Assembly (NCBI GenBank): GCA_026122225.1
Contig: JANEZZ010001855.1
Location: 248,001 to 312,000, forward strand
Source: Heloderma charlesbogerti
Lineage: Eukaryota; Chordata; Lepidosauria; Squamata; Helodermatidae
Direction: 5' to 3'
Length of the DNA: 64,000 nucleotides
Shown: in pieces, positions 56,201-63,703 of the stretch
How positions within the stretch are numbered: position 1 is the stretch's first letter
Layout of the letters: each line of letters opens with the position of its first letter
Made by a program: the position numbers and the translations under genes
The notes under the pieces: generated by a model
The model's input: only the letters and a program-made list of their open reading frames with translations
What the model was told of the DNA's origin: nothing
Databases searched by the model: none

Positions 56201-57809
56201 TGGTCCCCCTACTCTACCCCTGTCATCATCAATGGGCCCTCCTTCTCCCTTGTCTCTTCCCCCTCTCCTATTGCTGGGCCCTCCTTTCTTGCTCTCTCTT
56301 TCTCCCCTCCCTGTGACTATTGGGGAAAGTGCAGGGAAAGCAAAGACGTAAACCTGTCATTGAAGATGGCTCTCAAAGCAGTTGTTAATGCATGGCAAGC
56401 CCAAGATATTTTGCAGCCTGAGGGGAATGACAAGATGTCACCCCTCCCCAGCAAAGAGCAGTCTAGCTTAGAGGGTGCAGGGCCATCTGCATGAACCACA
56501 CAACATTATTATCCAAACTCTCACTGCCACTCCCTGGACCCTGCCCTAAGCATCTGCCACCTCACTCTGCCAAATGTTAAGGGTGGTCCTGTATTAATGT
56601 CCAGAGGCAGATGAGCCCAGGAAAAAGAAAGGTACACCTGTCCAGGTGTGCTGGTGCTGTCAGTCACTTGGGGATTGGAGTTCAGTGACACAATGGGTAG
56701 GATCCAGGTGTAGCAATACTTAGAGTGCACCCACTGAAATCAGTGGGACTTAAGCTAATCATGAATAACCTGAGTCCCACTGATTTGAATGGGCCTATTC
56801 AAATTGTGGCTAAATCTGGATCCAACCCAATATGAGGTGTTCAACACTTCTTCAGGACACCGTTTCTGTGTCCTTATGTGGTCATGCTGTGAGTAGGGCA
56901 TCTTAAAGTCATATGCAGAATTGATATGGCCATGGTATCCAAAATAAGCATAAAATGAGTTTATCTATCACAAAGGACCAGCTTATAGATTCAGAAAGTT
57001 TTCTAGGACTGGACCACTTCCCAGACTGAAGGCAGGGGGATGGAAATTTGGAATGCTTTTGCAATGGGGTGTGGGAGAAACTTCACTGTACAAGCAACAC
57101 ATCAGTTAAAATTCTAGGCTAAACTGTTCCCCTAACATAAAACTGTTCTATCTTCAGATATATATTTTTCTGTTTGTGAAGAATAATTTAAACATTCAAA
57201 GAGCCCACCTACAGCCTATAGTAGTACATTCCAATTATATATGATATTGCAGTAGGTATAACTGAGGCCTGAGAGAATGTGTATATCTTCTCCATGGTTG
57301 TTTCTGTAGTTATGCATATGAATAACTGAATATCCATGCATTCTTTTGTTTCACAAACCATATAAATTATTTTCGTTAGTCAGGATTTTACCTTCAAGCA
57401 TCATGGATGCATCACACCAATTTCAAATTCCCAACCATAACATTGTATCACACGATGCAAAGGAATCATGATAGCAGTGAGAAATAGCTTATTAAATTCC
57501 CATGCTCCATGCACACTTCTTACCTGTGGAATTTTGTAGATGCATAGTATAGTTGCCATGTGAAGACAGATGTCAGGTCCACCGATAGCTGCTACTGGAT
57601 TGCTCCCAAAGCCACACTTGTAGTTAGGGATGACTCTGTCCCATGTGGAGAGAAGTTCCATTGAGGCGAGATAGGTCCATCTTGGACTGAAGTAGCTATT
57701 ATAGATGTGGAAGCCCAAGGTGATGTTGGGTAAGATCTGGTTATTTTCATTGATCTCCTTTATGGTAAATGCCAAAGCCAGGATGTGCTGGTAGTTCTGA
57801 GTCAGTACC
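35189..57809 (-). CDS. Vomeronasal type-2 receptor gene B (exons 2-6 seen; exon 1 right of window)
   Basis: Class C GPCR of vomeronasal sensory neurons. Exons on the minus strand: exon 2 57809-57524, exon 3 53203-52349, exon 4 39400-39173, exon 5 36742-36616, exon 6 36132-35189. All have AG acceptors and GT donors. Phases agree at every junction (exon 2 starts after a split codon; 2/3, 3/4 and 4/5 in phase 0; 5/6 splits GAC). No stop or frameshift was found in any of the five. Together they encode about 810 residues: Venus-flytrap domain, cysteine-rich linker, seven-helix domain and a short tail, as in full-length V2Rs of roughly 850-900 residues. Intron 3 is about 12.9 kb, swollen by L1, a 3.2-kb BovB, CR1 and a hAT-like element. 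The missing exon 1 must lie beyond 64000, after an intron 1 of more than 6 kb. It may be functional, but expression and exon 1 are unseen. Confidence 0.85.
36616..36742 (-). CDS. V2R gene B exon 5: cysteine-rich linker
   Basis: 127-nt exon. Acceptor ATGAACAG above 36742, donor AAGG|GTAAGA below 36616. Encodes [20 protein letters not shown], then [20 protein letters not shown]. The cysteine spacing ([13 protein letters not shown]) is that of the NCD3G domain which couples ligand-domain closure to the helices in class C receptors. It ends one base into a codon, matching the exon 6 start (G+AC). Too short to appear as a long open frame; found by comparison with the domain pattern. Confidence 0.93.
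36743..38082. other. V2R gene B intron 4, proximal part
   Basis: Noncoding. It holds the uninterrupted GCAATCCTATGATCACTGG at 37040 that corresponds to the insertion point of the hAT complex at 32554. No coding segment recognised; scattered short frames have no family resemblance. Confidence 0.5.
38083..38310 (+). mobile_element. tRNA-derived SINE with LINE-like 3' tail
   Basis: Begins GAGAGCCAGTGTGGTGTAGTGG, an A-box-like promoter head seen in a common squamate SINE. It continues with TGGGCCAGTCACAGACTCTC and GTAAGCCGCCTTGGGTTCCTT and ends in a GGATATAAATGCAATGAATG tail. Lies in intron 4 of gene B. The tail is extended into a (TGAA)n microsatellite at 38311-38347. Confidence 0.75.
38311..38347. 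repeat. (TGAA)n microsatellite
   Basis: About nine TGAA/AATG units at the 3' end of the SINE, a typical place for tail expansion. Confidence 0.9.
38553..38880 (-). mobile_element. Sauria-type SINE (BovB-derived 3' end), inverted
   Basis: The left end AAAGGTAAAGGTGTCCCC and CAGTCGTGTCTGACTCTAGG is the inverted BovB-like 3' end. The centre contains GGTCATGTGGCCGGCATGAC and CTGCTAGGTTGGCAGGAGCT. The right end CAGCATCTTAACCACTAAGCC is an inverted tRNA-like head. This is the layout of Sauria SINEs, a squamate-specific family mobilised by BovB, and it supports assignment to Squamata. Confidence 0.88.
38881..39172. other. V2R gene B intron 4, distal part
   Basis: Noncoding stretch between the Sauria SINE and the donor of exon 4. 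Nothing else recognised. Confidence 0.5.
39173..39400 (-). CDS. V2R gene B exon 4: distal ligand-binding domain
   Basis: 228 nt (76 codons). Acceptor CGATTTAG above 39400, donor CAG|GTAGGA below 39173, phase 0 at both sides. Encodes [20 protein letters not shown], then [31 protein letters not shown] and ending AWPSSFNQ. The LHHFLR start and the GFDIVNW block are diagnostic of V2R exon 4, which closes the Venus-flytrap domain. No corresponding exon could be found in units A or C. Confidence 0.93.
39401..40951. other. V2R gene B intron 3, first part
   Basis: Noncoding. A short (CA)n-like stretch is at 39880-39920. No gene seen. Confidence 0.5.
40960..41402. mobile_element. Short hAT-like MITE in V2R intron 3 (443 bp)
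   Basis: Flanked by perfect 8-bp duplications CCCTTAAC (40952-40959 and 41403-41410). Ends are CGGGGATA and CATCCCTA. The body is again fold-back: segments such as CCACCATTTTGTGGAA and TTTCCCACAAAATGGCAG, and AGACCATTTATGCC with GGGGCCATTTACATAA, pair across a centre near 41170. It lacks the TACGTA palindromes, so it is a different subfamily. Its right flank corresponds to that of the chimeric element ending at 12396. Confidence 0.82.
41411..43959. other. V2R gene B intron 3, middle part
   Basis: Noncoding. Contains sequence shared with 12410-12530 (41420-41530), a CR1 end at 41606-41690, and otherwise nothing recognised; open frames at 41.9-43.1 kb are short and unlike any family. Confidence 0.5.
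41606..41690 (-). mobile_element. CR1 LINE 3' end fragment, inverted
   Basis: CTCATAGAATGACAGACATGG with AAGGTCATCTAGTCTGACCC is the inverse of the CR1 3' end (GTTGGACTAGATGACCTT...). Lies in intron 3 of gene B. Confidence 0.7.
43960..45260 (+). mobile_element. L1 LINE ORF2 fragment, decayed
   Basis: The plus strand encodes [13 protein letters not shown], then [41 protein letters not shown] and [10 protein letters not shown]. These match in order the L1-clade ORF2 segment following the RT palm (GYxINWSKSE, then LSxxGRIxxIKMNILP). Many stops and frame changes follow, with a poly-T-rich stretch near 44430 and 44485. It ends before the BovB at 45478. Confidence 0.75.
45478..48690 (+). mobile_element. 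Near full-length BovB (RTE-clade) LINE, 3.2 kb, recently decayed
   Basis: Flanked by GTGCAATATT (45468-45477) and GTACAATATT (48691-48700), a 10-bp target duplication with one mismatch. It begins CCTCTTCATGGATCACTGCC, the BovB 5' region, and ends GGACACGACTGAACAGCAACA, the BovB 3' end. It encodes the endonuclease from 45889 ([20 protein letters not shown]), then [17 protein letters not shown] (46670 on) and the RT ([16 protein letters not shown] near 47620). The C-terminal part is 48039-48680 ([20 protein letters not shown]). Disabling changes: a stop after NDRMISV near 46126; a replaced segment near 46555-46620 with a small TGGTTTTCCC/GGGAAAACCA hairpin; a stop near 47310; a stop after GKRV near 47793; and the catalytic block changed to YADN with a stop just before it (about 47917-47931). 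Confidence 0.93.
48691..52348. other. V2R gene B intron 3, part next to exon 3
   Basis: Noncoding. The part from 49850 on runs parallel to intron 3 of unit A (about 14200-17085). Contains a CR1 3' end at 48845-48909. Short frames at 49.6-50.8 kb show no family resemblance. Confidence 0.5.
48845..48909 (+). mobile_element. CR1 LINE 3' end fragment
   Basis: GGGGTTGGATCAGATGATCT, AAGGTCCCTTCCAACTCTAT and CATTCTATG form a textbook CR1 3' end. Confidence 0.8.
52349..53203 (-). CDS. V2R gene B exon 3: core of the ligand-binding domain
   Basis: 855 nt (285 codons), phase 0 at both ends. Acceptor CTTTAG above 53203, donor CAG|GTAGTG below 52349. Begins [20 protein letters not shown], then [56 protein letters not shown] and [14 protein letters not shown]. 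The later part reads [73 protein letters not shown] and ends NQPLWQ. These are classic V2R ANF-receptor (Venus-flytrap) segments. No lesion found. The paralogue at 17086-17947 is frameshifted near its 3' end. Confidence 0.95.
53245..53310. repeat. (TG)n(AG)n compound microsatellite
   Basis: CTGTGTGTGTGTGTGTGTGTG runs into AGAGAGAGAGAG and GGGAGGGAGGGA. The corresponding purine-rich stretch in unit A at 17995-18045 is shorter. Confidence 0.95.
54440..54720 (+). mobile_element. L2-type LINE C-terminal fragment
   Basis: Plus-strand sequence encodes pieces resembling the L2 C-terminus: [18 protein letters not shown] (from AGCCCTATATGGCTTGGGAC), then [21 protein letters not shown]. Frame is degenerate. 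Confidence 0.55.
55060..55260 (-). mobile_element. L2-type LINE C-terminal fragment, inverted
   Basis: Minus strand encodes [18 protein letters not shown] followed by degenerate sequence, matching the L2 C-terminal block (FKALYGLGPxYLKERL). Similar in kind to 54440-54720 but in opposite orientation. Confidence 0.6.
57524..57809 (-). CDS. V2R gene B exon 2: proximal ligand-binding domain
   Basis: 286 nt. Acceptor TTCTTGCAG above 57809, donor CAG|GTAAGA below 57524. Begins with one base completing a codon from exon 1, then [80 protein letters not shown] and [15 protein letters not shown]. No lesion. [10 protein letters not shown] and [19 protein letters not shown] are V2R signatures. Confidence 0.95.
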
Positions 57810-57827
57810 CTGCAAGAAAATGTTGTT

Positions 57828-57829
<2 letters not shown>

Positions 57830-57858
<29 letters not shown>
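57830..57858. repeat. (TATC)n microsatellite
   Basis: About seven TATC units immediately upstream of the gene B exon 2 acceptor region. Confidence 0.9.
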
Positions 57859-57859
57859 G

Positions 57860-58134
57860 TATATTATTATGTATTTAAAATTGTTATATACTGTCCTTCA
57901 TGATGAAATCACAGGCCAGTATACAAAATGCATTAAAATGAAATACAAAAATAAAACCAGCAAAAAATAACACTAAACTATCCATTAAAATCAGTAAATG
58001 CCTGGGTCTACAGATACGTTTTCAATAGGCACCTAAACACCATCAAGGATGATGCCTGTCACACTGCAGAGGGGAGAGAATTCCAAAGGCAGGGTGCCAT
58101 AACAGAAAAGGCCTTCCCCCTGATCATGGGTGTT
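57860..58134 (-). mobile_element. L2-type LINE 3' end fragment (split; continues near 63050)
   Basis: Parallels 19880-20133 of unit A (GGGAGAGAATTCCAAAGGCA, GGTGCCATAACAGAAAAGGC). Sequence corresponding to 20133-20330 reappears at about 63050-63240. About 4.9 kb of L1, SINE and hAT material therefore intervenes in gene B only. Confidence 0.65.
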
Positions 58135-58275
58135 TAAGCAATCACAAAACCTATGCAATCTTTACATGAAATTGAACAGTTAATAAAGGACTTTCCACCA
58201 TTAGCAGGACATAAACTAAATAAAGGAAAAATATAAATTATTGGAATGAATGTAACTAATAAATTTAAAAATCAG
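58135..58275 (+). mobile_element. L1 LINE ORF2 fragment, first part
   Basis: Plus strand contains LHEIEQLIKDFPPLAGHKLN and K(G/K)IIGMNV-like code, which resembles the L1 ORF2 region before YLGI. Interrupted by the CR1-like fragment at 58276-58505 and continued at 58506. Confidence 0.6.
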
Positions 58276-58505
58276 GTAAGATTCTCCTGGAGGAGAAAGC
58301 TATCAACAGCTACTTGTCCTGATAGCTCTGTGCTACCTCCAGTATCAGAGGCAGTATGCCTCTGTATACCAATTGCTGGGGAACATGGGTGGGAAGGTGC
58401 TGTTGCACTCATGCCCTGCTCGTGGGTTTCCTGTGGGCAGCTGGTTGGCCACTGTGTGAACAGAATGCTGGACTAGATGGACCCCTTCTTATGTTCTTAT
58501 ATGCT
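58276..58505 (+). mobile_element. CR1-like 3' fragment / SINE inside the L1
   Basis: CTACCTCCAGTATCAGAGGC, ACCAATTGCTGGGGAACATG, GGCCACTGTGTGAACAGAAT and TGCTGGACTAGATGGACCCC, ending TTCTTATGTTCTTATATGCT, form a well-known squamate CR1-type 3' repeat. It splits the L1 fragment and is therefore younger. Confidence 0.7.
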
Positions 58506-58625
58506 CATAATTATATCTGGAATGATAAACCAGTAAGATATCTTGGAATAAAATGGACAGATAAATTAAATGATCATTTATATAATGAATGTGCTTTACT
58601 AATCAAACTATGGGAAAAATTGCAC
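58506..58625 (+). mobile_element. L1 LINE ORF2 fragment, second part
   Basis: Encodes NDKPVRYLGIKWTDKLNDHL followed by YNECALLIKLWEKL, the L1 YLGI block directly following the part at 58135-58275. Confidence 0.65.
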
Positions 58626-59490
58626 CTGTCAAAAATTATATCTGGCACCCCTGCCCCCTCACAGCCAACATGGAATGAACCACACAAGCTGGCCTCTGAG
58701 GTCGGAAAAGCAAGGAGTTTCTGTGGGTGGGGATGGGAGGAGACCAGAGAGGTCAGGATATGTGCTATCCTGAGGCCTCTCCAACCTCCTTCTCTCCCCT
58801 TCTGAAGTACCATCACTAGAAGGGCAAAAAAGTCCATCCAGCAAAAAATGCAGGGTAGGAAGTTGGGGGGCGGGGAGGAGATCATCTGTCTTAACTGCAG
58901 AAGATATAGGACAGATACCTGTGGCTGAAGTGATGCTTTCAGGAAGGGAGTCTGAGGAACAGAGGCAAATATTGGTAAGGCTTAGCCAACATGATCTTAT
59001 CTGCTTGGTCTGATTTTGGACTAGATGTTAGTAAGTTAGTTGGACAAGGATATGATGGTTGCTCAACCATGGCAGGAAAATAAGGTGGGGTTCAAGCACA
59101 AATCAGGGCAATCTATCCACAGGCAACCTATGTCAACTGCTCGCCCCATAGACTTCATCTCAGTGTAAATGATCTGAACAGTGTAAGTGATACATGTAAT
59201 ACAGCGGTCACAATTAAATCAATCATAAAAATTGTCTGTGAAAGCATCCAAAGATGACATCAGATATGCAACATACCAATGCTATGTGAAACACAATTGA
59301 CTCAAAAATAAAAGAGTATCAGTGTGTTAGCAGAAAATTACAGAAGTATTGTTTTACAACTCAAGTAATTAGCAGGATCAAGCAACACCAAGACAAAACA
59401 ACTTTCATACCAGTTGTTGTGTGCATCATGGACATCAACTTTTTATATTTGTCTTGTGATCATAAGCAAATATATTCTTTGATGCTGGAG
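58626..59490. other. Gene B intron 1, no gene seen
   Basis: Noncoding. Bases 58650-58800 resemble, in inverted orientation, the stretch 1800-1890 (GGGGATAG, AGTCTCCTCCC), suggesting a shared dispersed repeat. Confidence 0.45.
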
Positions 59491-60149
59491 TAGGGATGTA
59501 TGGATTCCCCACATTCCGATCTGGTGGGGAATCCGCCCAGGAAGGGGGGAGGCGATCCATTCCTCCCCCCTGGAATCCTTCAGAGCAGCTCCGCTCTGGG
59601 AGGATTCCTCGGAGCAGCACTCCAGCTCCCTATACCAGGCAATATGGTAATGGCAGCTGCCATTACCCTATCACTGGCTGTCGTAGTCCCTCTTCCATGT
59701 GCCGGCTGGCAAAGGCCAGTGCGGGAAAGAGGGGCCTTGGCACAGCCCTGCCCCCCATGCTCTCACCCTGTCCTTCTCAGGGTGAGAGCACTGGGGGGGG
59801 GGCTGCACCAAGGCCCCTTTTCCCCATGCTGGCTGGAAAAGGCCGGCGCAGGAAGAGGGGCGTCGGTGCAGCCACTCCCCAGTGCTCTCACCTGGTCTAG
59901 GGAGCATTGCTCCCTAGACCAGGCAATACGCTAATGGCAGCTGCCATTAGCCTATGGCTGGGAGAAATACAGATGTAAATAGCATATTATAACCACTTGC
60001 AGCTGTAAAGCACATTTGACCAAAATACAGCCCTGAACGGCTGCAATTAGGTCAATGTCAGGGCTTTATGGCTGAAAGTAGTGTCCAATACGCTATTTAT
60101 ATCTGTATTTCTCCCAGCAATAGGCTAATGGCAGCCGCCACTGCCGCCA

Positions 60150-60245
60150 CTGCATCCGTATCACCACTGCATCCATATCACCACTGCATCCATATCGCCA
60201 CTGCATCCGTATTGCCACTGCATCTGTATCACCACCGCATCCACC
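60150..60245. repeat. 17-bp minisatellite inside a hAT-like element
   Basis: Five to six tandem units of about 17 bp, consensus ATCCRTATCACCACTGC, at CATCCGTATCACCACTGCAT onward. It lies between the GC-rich inner part and a splice-donor-like CCAGGTATGC. Confidence 0.85.
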
Positions 60246-60299
60246 GCCGGAGCCACCAGAGCCGCCGCATCCGCCACCAGGTATGCTCCACCCCGGGGG

Positions 60300-60861
60300 T
60301 AGGGGTGGACGAAAGCCACTTACCTGTCCTCGAATCTTGTTCACGGTGGGGGGGAGGCACTTCGCTGCTCCCCTGCGAAGTTCAGGCCGGGGGGGGGAGG
60401 CTTCCCGCCTCGCCCGGCCGAAATTCAGGCCGGGGAGGAGGCGCCTCGCCTCGCCCAGCCGCGAACTCAAAAGTGTTTGAAAAAAAAAAAAAACGCCCCC
60501 GTGATAGGCTACGTGACGATTCACGTAGCCTATCACGGCTAGATCTGCAAAGCCAGCCGTATTTAGCTACGTTAATCGTCACGTAGCCTGTCACGGGAGC
60601 GTTTTTTTTTTTCTTTGATTGGAATGGCGGCGGCGGCAGCCGGTCGAAAGAACGGCTGCCGCTCCCGCCCCGCACGAACACCCGCCGAACCGCTGGCCGC
60701 ACCCGCCGCCGGGAGGGACATTCGGCAAAGGTAGGTCCCATCCCAGGGGGGTGCGGGGGGCGGGGTGTGTGGAGAATTTCTCCCTGAAACTTGTTCGGGG
60801 GGCCGAACATGTTGGCGCTCGGCCCCCCGAAGTTTCGGGGAGAAATTCTCCGCCATCCCTA
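60300..60861. mobile_element. Inner palindrome-rich hAT-like MITE (562 bp)
   Basis: TAGGGGTG...CATCCCTA with perfect duplications CCCGGGGG (60292-60299 and 60862-60869). Contains two TGATAGGCTACGTGA palindromes (near 60518 and 60577) and outward-facing donor-like motifs (60318-60325 minus strand; 60727-60734 plus strand, here AGGTAGGT). Compared with 30375-31348 it lacks the central fold-back, consistent with deletion of the palindromic core. Confidence 0.9.
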
Positions 60862-61055
60862 CCCGGGGGGATTCCACGGGGTGGTGGGGAGGCCGTTCCA
60901 CCACGGATTCCGGGGGACCAGAATCCGTCCTCACTGGAGTCCGTGGCAGGAATTCTCTGACATCCTTAGATTCACTTATTAACTCACTGAGGACTTGTTT
61001 CAGTGATGAAAAACAATCCGTTTACAGTTTGCTGAAACTACATCTATCTCAGAAA

Positions 61056-61891
61056 TAGGGATGGACGAAAGTCACTTACCTGTCCTCGAAGCTTGTTTGC
61101 AGTGGGGGGGGCGCTTCGCTGCTCCCCCCGCGAAGTTCAGGCTGGGGGGGAGGCTTCCCGCCTCGCCCAGCCGAAATTCAGGCCGGGGGGGAGGCTTCCT
61201 GCCTCGCCCGGCCGAAATTCAGGCCGGGGAGGAGGTGCCTCGCCTCACCCGGCCGCGAACTAAGAAGTTTAAAAAAAAAACAAACACCCCCGTGATAGGC
61301 TACGTGACGATTAACGTAGCCTATCACGGCTAGATCTGCAAAGTCAGCCATGATAGGCTACGTTAATCGTCACGTAGCCTATCATGGGTGACCTTAAAAA
61401 AAAAAAAAGCGCATATGCTAATGGCAGCCCCCATAGGGAAGAACGGGACCAAATAAGGAACGGGAATGGCAGCTCCCTATGGGGGCCGCCATTATCCGTA
61501 CGCGCTTTTTTTTTTTTTTTTTTAAAGTCGCCCATGATAGGCTACGTGACGATTTACGTATCCTTCATGGCTGACTTTGCAAATCTAGCCGTGATAGGCT
61601 ACGTTAATCGTCACGTAGCCTATCACGGGGGCGTTTTTGTTTTTTTTTTCTTTGATTGGAATGGCGGCGGCGGCAGCTGGGCGAAAGACCGGCTGCCGCT
61701 CCCGCCCCAGGCGAACACCCGCCGAACCGCCGGCCAGACCCGCCGCCGGGAGGGACATTCACTAAAGGTAAGTCCTGTCCCGGAAGGGGGGCGGGGGGGC
61801 GTAGAATTTCTCCCTGAAACTTGTTCGGGAGGCCAAACACGTTGGCGCTTGGCCCCCCGATGTTTCGGGGAGAAATTCTCTGCCAACCCTA
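61056..61891. mobile_element. Palindrome-rich hAT-like MITE, first of a tandem pair
   Basis: TAGGGATG (61056) to CAACCCTA (61891). Preceded by TCTCAGAA (61047-61054, plus one A) and followed by CTCAGAA, which also begins the next element's flank. TGATAGGCTACGT palindromes lie near 61310, 61367, 61555 and 61609, and there are two GGCAGCCCCC/GGGGGCCGCC half-sites. The central GTAGTCTACGTAAA hairpins of its relatives are deleted. AGGTAAGT-type sites at 61074-61081 (minus) and 61766-61773 (plus) face outward. Confidence 0.88.
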
Positions 61892-61898
61892 CTCAGAA

Positions 61899-62821
61899 TA
61901 GGGATCTCAGAGAATTCTGCCACAGATCTCAGGGTGGCCGAATGCCAGCGCATTCAGCCCCCCGAAATCGGTGGTGGAATGGTCTGCCCCCCCACCCCCA
62001 CCCCGGGATGGGACTTACCTTGAGCAGATCTTCCTGGCGGCGACAGCTCCGGCGGTGGTTCGGCGGTGGTTCGGCTGCAGCGGCAGGTCTTCTGACTGGC
62101 TACCGCCGCCGCCATTTCCAGTTTTTTTAAAAAAAAAAACTGTGATAGGCTACGTAAAGATTTACATAGCCTATCATGGCTAGATTTTAAAAAAAACACC
62201 GTGATAGGCTACGTAAATGTTTACGTAGCCTATCACGGCTGATTTAAAAGGGAAAAAAACCGCGCGTACGCAAATGGCGGCGCCCATGGGCGCCGCCATT
62301 TGCATTCCTTATTTTGGCACGTCTTAGTGCCATTCCTTATGCATTCCTTATGCATTCCTTATGCATTCCTTATTTTGGCACGTACATTTACGTAGACTAA
62401 GACGGCGAATTTTCGTCTTAGTCTACTTAGAATTTTCTTACTTAGAATTTTCGTACTTACTTAGAATTTTTGTCTTAGTCTACTTAGAATTTTCGACAGC
62501 GAATTTTCACCCATGGGTGCCGCCATTTGTGTACGCACATTTTTTTTTCTTTTAAATCAGCCGTGATAGGCTACGTAAACATTTACGTAGCCTATCACGG
62601 CTGACTGCTGGGACGCAAACAGCGGCGGCTATGGCCGCCGCCATTTTCGTCCCTGCTAGCCAGCGGCCGGATGTCCAGCCACTGGCGGAGCTGGCCAGCG
62701 GCTCCGCAGAATCCCTGCAGAGCGGAGCCAGCCAGCCAGGATTTGGGGGGGAGGGACGGAGCACCTCCCCCGACCACAAATGTCACCCTTCGAAAAGGTA
62801 AGTGACTTTCGTACATCCCTA
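61899..62821. mobile_element. Palindrome-rich hAT-like MITE, second of a tandem pair
   Basis: TAGGGATC (61899) to CATCCCTA (62821). Flanks are ACTCAGAA (61891-61898) and TCTCAGAA (62822-62829), the same octamer that flanks the neighbour on its left. TGATAGGCTACGTAAA palindromes lie near 62160, 62219 and 62581, and a GCAAATGGCGGC palindrome near 62285. Outward donor-like sites are at 62013-62020 (minus) and 62796-62803 (plus). The centre is degenerate (62330-62500), with tandem CATTCCTTATG and CTTAGAATTTTC units. Confidence 0.88.
62330..62500. repeat. Short tandem repeats replacing the palindromic centre of a hAT-like element
   Basis: Four copies of an 11-bp unit CATTCCTTATG (62330-62372), then several copies of a CTTAGAATTTTC unit mixed with TCTTAGTCTACTTA (62404-62490). 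Relatives have the GTCTACGTAAA...TTTACGTAGAC palindrome here, remnants of which are visible at 62385-62402. Confidence 0.8.
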
Positions 62822-63049
62822 TCTCAGAAGGACCACACTGAAGAAAAAGACTCTCAAGCCCACATCAATTGCATTCAGGAACTTTACAAATTTGAAAACA
62901 CTGAGGAAAACACTGGGGATGAATCTGTTACTTTGTGTGACATATGCATCCATGTGTGACATATGCAACATGAACTGGATGTGCATGTGTGTGTGTACAT
63001 TAAAATAAATACACACATTTAGGATTCCAGGGAGGGCAACCCCCACCCC

Positions 63050-63240
63050 CGTCCACAGACAGCTATTGCCTCTGGTCAACATCAGATGTACCTGTGCAGG
63101 CAATGGTGACCAGACAACCAGGAGCCCCTGGTCTGTAGTTCTCAGTGAACAGGCAGGTTGATGTAGAAGGAAGTGCTCCCTCAGGTAGTCTGTGTTACAG
63201 TGCATCTGCTTCAGAATATGGCATCTGCTGCATTTCAATT
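63050..63240 (-). mobile_element. L2-type LINE 3' fragment, second part
   Basis: Parallels 20133-20330 of unit A (GGTCAACATCAG-like, GGTTGATGTAGAAGGAAGTG, CTCCCTCAGGTAGTCTGTGT). Continues the fragment ending at 58134. Confidence 0.55.
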
Positions 63241-63636
63241 CAACACAGGTTTAATAAATATTAAATGATCAATAAACCTGCCAGTTTATGACCAGAATTA
63301 AGGCTATCTCATGTTGGCTCAATCTCCAGAAAGCCATTAAATTGGAAGCTATTGCTGATGCCTTAATTAATGTGACCCATTATCAGTTCTGATGTTGTGC
63401 AATGTCACAAACCGTGCTTGCTTACATCTCATATTCCATGTACCCACACTTTTTCTTGGTCTTTCAGGCCCAAATCCAGATGGGATGGAAAGCCCAAGAC
63501 CACCAAATATGCCCTATGTTGTAAGTGGATATAGTATTTGCCACATGAGAGAGTTATGGGAAATCCAGTGCCAAACCCACTACAATATTGCACTCTCAAC
63601 TGGCTAAAAGGTAAGTTACTTAAAAATGCTTTACCT

Positions 63637-63703
63637 GTGGCAGGGGGTCGTACTAGATGACTGCCAAAGTCCCTTCCAACTATATTCAACAGTATCAGTC
63701 TAT
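63637..63703 (+). mobile_element. CR1 LINE 3' end fragment
   Basis: GGGGTCGTACTAGATGACTG, AAGTCCCTTCCAACTATATT and CAGTCTATG show the CR1 3' end, in the same intron-1 position as at 20483-20560. Confidence 0.65.

Larger units (their letters stand above)
53204..57523. other. V2R gene B intron 2
   Basis: About 4.3 kb, longer than unit A's intron 2 (1.6 kb). The ends parallel unit A (53204-53950 and 56990-57523). The middle (about 53950-56985) is extra and holds two L2-like fragments and GC-mixed sequence at 55.3-56.5 kb whose open frames (up to 134 codons) are not conserved in any recognised family. Confidence 0.55.
59491..60968. mobile_element. Palindrome-containing hAT-like element (outer, ends not matching)
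   Basis: Starts TAGGGATG (59491) and ends CATCCTTA (60968), with the family's GTGGCAGGAATTCTCTGA segment before the end. The body has palindromes of another type (GGCAATATGGTAATGGCAGCTGCCATTACC near 59655; a mirrored copy near 59945), a large fold-back around 60030 (GGCTGCAATTAGGTC), and the minisatellite at 60150-60245. The flanking octamers (TGCTGGAG, GATTCACT) do not match. It carries the inner element 60300-60861. Confidence 0.7.
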
